20,952 nt of DNA from CAKSST01 sp045535505 (GTDB taxonomy: Bacteria; Bacillota; Clostridia; Oscillospirales; Acutalibacteraceae). Position 1 is the stretch's first letter. Every line of letters starts with the position of its first letter. The stretch is from positions 1 through 20,952 of the forward strand of contig JAZSLU010000030.1 of the NCBI GenBank assembly GCA_045535505.1. The letters are read 5' to 3'. The notes under the pieces are model-generated. The model worked only from the letters and a program-made list of their open reading frames with translations. It did not search any database and had not been told where the DNA came from. Below, one piece after another: positions 20,800-20,952 of this stretch. Made by a program: the position numbers and the translations under genes.

Positions 20800-20848
20800 A
20801 AACGAACAACCCAATAGGGTTGGTTTTTTGTTTTGGTGGGAGAGAATG
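20785..20848. repeat. 19-bp perfect inverted repeat: tRNA-Tyr 3' end and mirrored copy
   Basis: CATTCTCTCCCACCAAAAC (20785-20803), covering the 3' T-stem strand, acceptor strand and CCA of tRNA-Tyr plus four bases, is perfectly inverted as GTTTTGGTGGGAGAGAATG (20830-20848). The 26-nt centre is the terminator hairpin and its T run. Confidence 0.9.
20807..20829 (+). terminator. Intrinsic terminator of the tRNA cluster
   Basis: CAACCC, loop AATA, GGGTTG, then G and six T. It is enclosed exactly by the 19-bp inverted repeat described separately. Confidence 0.8.
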
Positions 20849-20952
20849 TTTGATTATGGACCATCGGTTCGGCGACGCAGCTCAAAAGGCGCGATAGCCT
20901 TTTGAGACTGCCAAAGTCTCGAGCACAGCAATTTTTTCGGTAACGCCCGCAG
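20849..20952. other. Non-coding end of window with two hairpins
   Basis: CTCAAAAGGC pairs with GCCTTTTGAG (20880-20906 region), followed at once by GAGACT/AGTCTC around GCCAA. They precede ATTTTTT at 20931-20937. No gene is recognised. The style of GC-rich mini-hairpins is like that of the element at 1556-1680, although the sequences differ. Confidence 0.5.

Noticed and set aside
20590..20885. Protein-like frames across the two tRNAs
   Set aside because: They are translations of tRNA genes, a frequent source of false protein calls.

Overview
The window looks like a piece of chromosome from an anaerobic, low-GC Firmicute, most likely a gut Clostridia/Oscillospirales-type bacterium. The reasons are the oxygen-sensitive class III ribonucleotide reductase, the Firmicutes order rimP-nusA-ylxR-ylxQ-infB-rbfA-nrnA-truB-ribF, the smpB-ssrA pair, strong AAAGGAGGTGAT-type ribosome binding sites, near-consensus TTGACA-N17-TATAAT promoters and CCA-encoded tRNAs. 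No species can be named from the sequence alone.

Layout. (1) 1-1430, minus strand: the N-terminal part of nrdD (cut by the window edge) behind a promoter overlapped by two NrdR-box-like sites, and upstream of it nrdG with a promoter of its own. (2) 1431-1853: an intergenic stretch full of small hairpins plus a bidirectional terminator. (3) 1854-5151, minus strand: two tandem AEC-family transporters, each its own transcription unit, then an AlaA-type aminotransferase. (4) 5297-13128, plus strand: a long translation/transcription operon (rimP, nusA, rnpM/ylxR, ylxQ, infB, rbfA, nrnA, truB, ribF), with a terminator-like hairpin in its leader. (5) 13155-14100: smpB and the tmRNA gene with its terminator. 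(6) 14246-15702, minus strand: a two-gene ABC-2 exporter. (7) 15861-16613, minus strand: an unrecognised 250-residue protein. (8) 16693-19691, minus strand: a tightly overlapping four-gene operon of a Crp/Fnr regulator, lipoprotein binding protein, permease and ATPase (NitT/TauT type). A palindrome lies over its transcription start. It is transcribed divergently from a nucleoside-hydrolase-family gene (19747-20535), with a second palindrome between the two -35 boxes. (9) 20571-20829: tRNA-Thr and tRNA-Tyr, followed by an unusual inverted copy of the tRNA-Tyr 3' end.

How it fits together. The core is housekeeping: making and maturing the translation apparatus (RimP, IF-2, RbfA, TruB), transcription elongation (NusA), RNA turnover (NrnA, RnpM), flavin cofactors (RibF) and ribosome rescue (SmpB-tmRNA). 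The most interesting accessory part is the Crp/Fnr-transporter operon with the divergent nucleoside-hydrolase-like gene. I read it as an autoregulated uptake and salvage module whose substrate I cannot determine. Other notable signals are the NrdR operator pair, the hairpin-rich intergenic elements and the palindrome at the end of the tRNA cluster.
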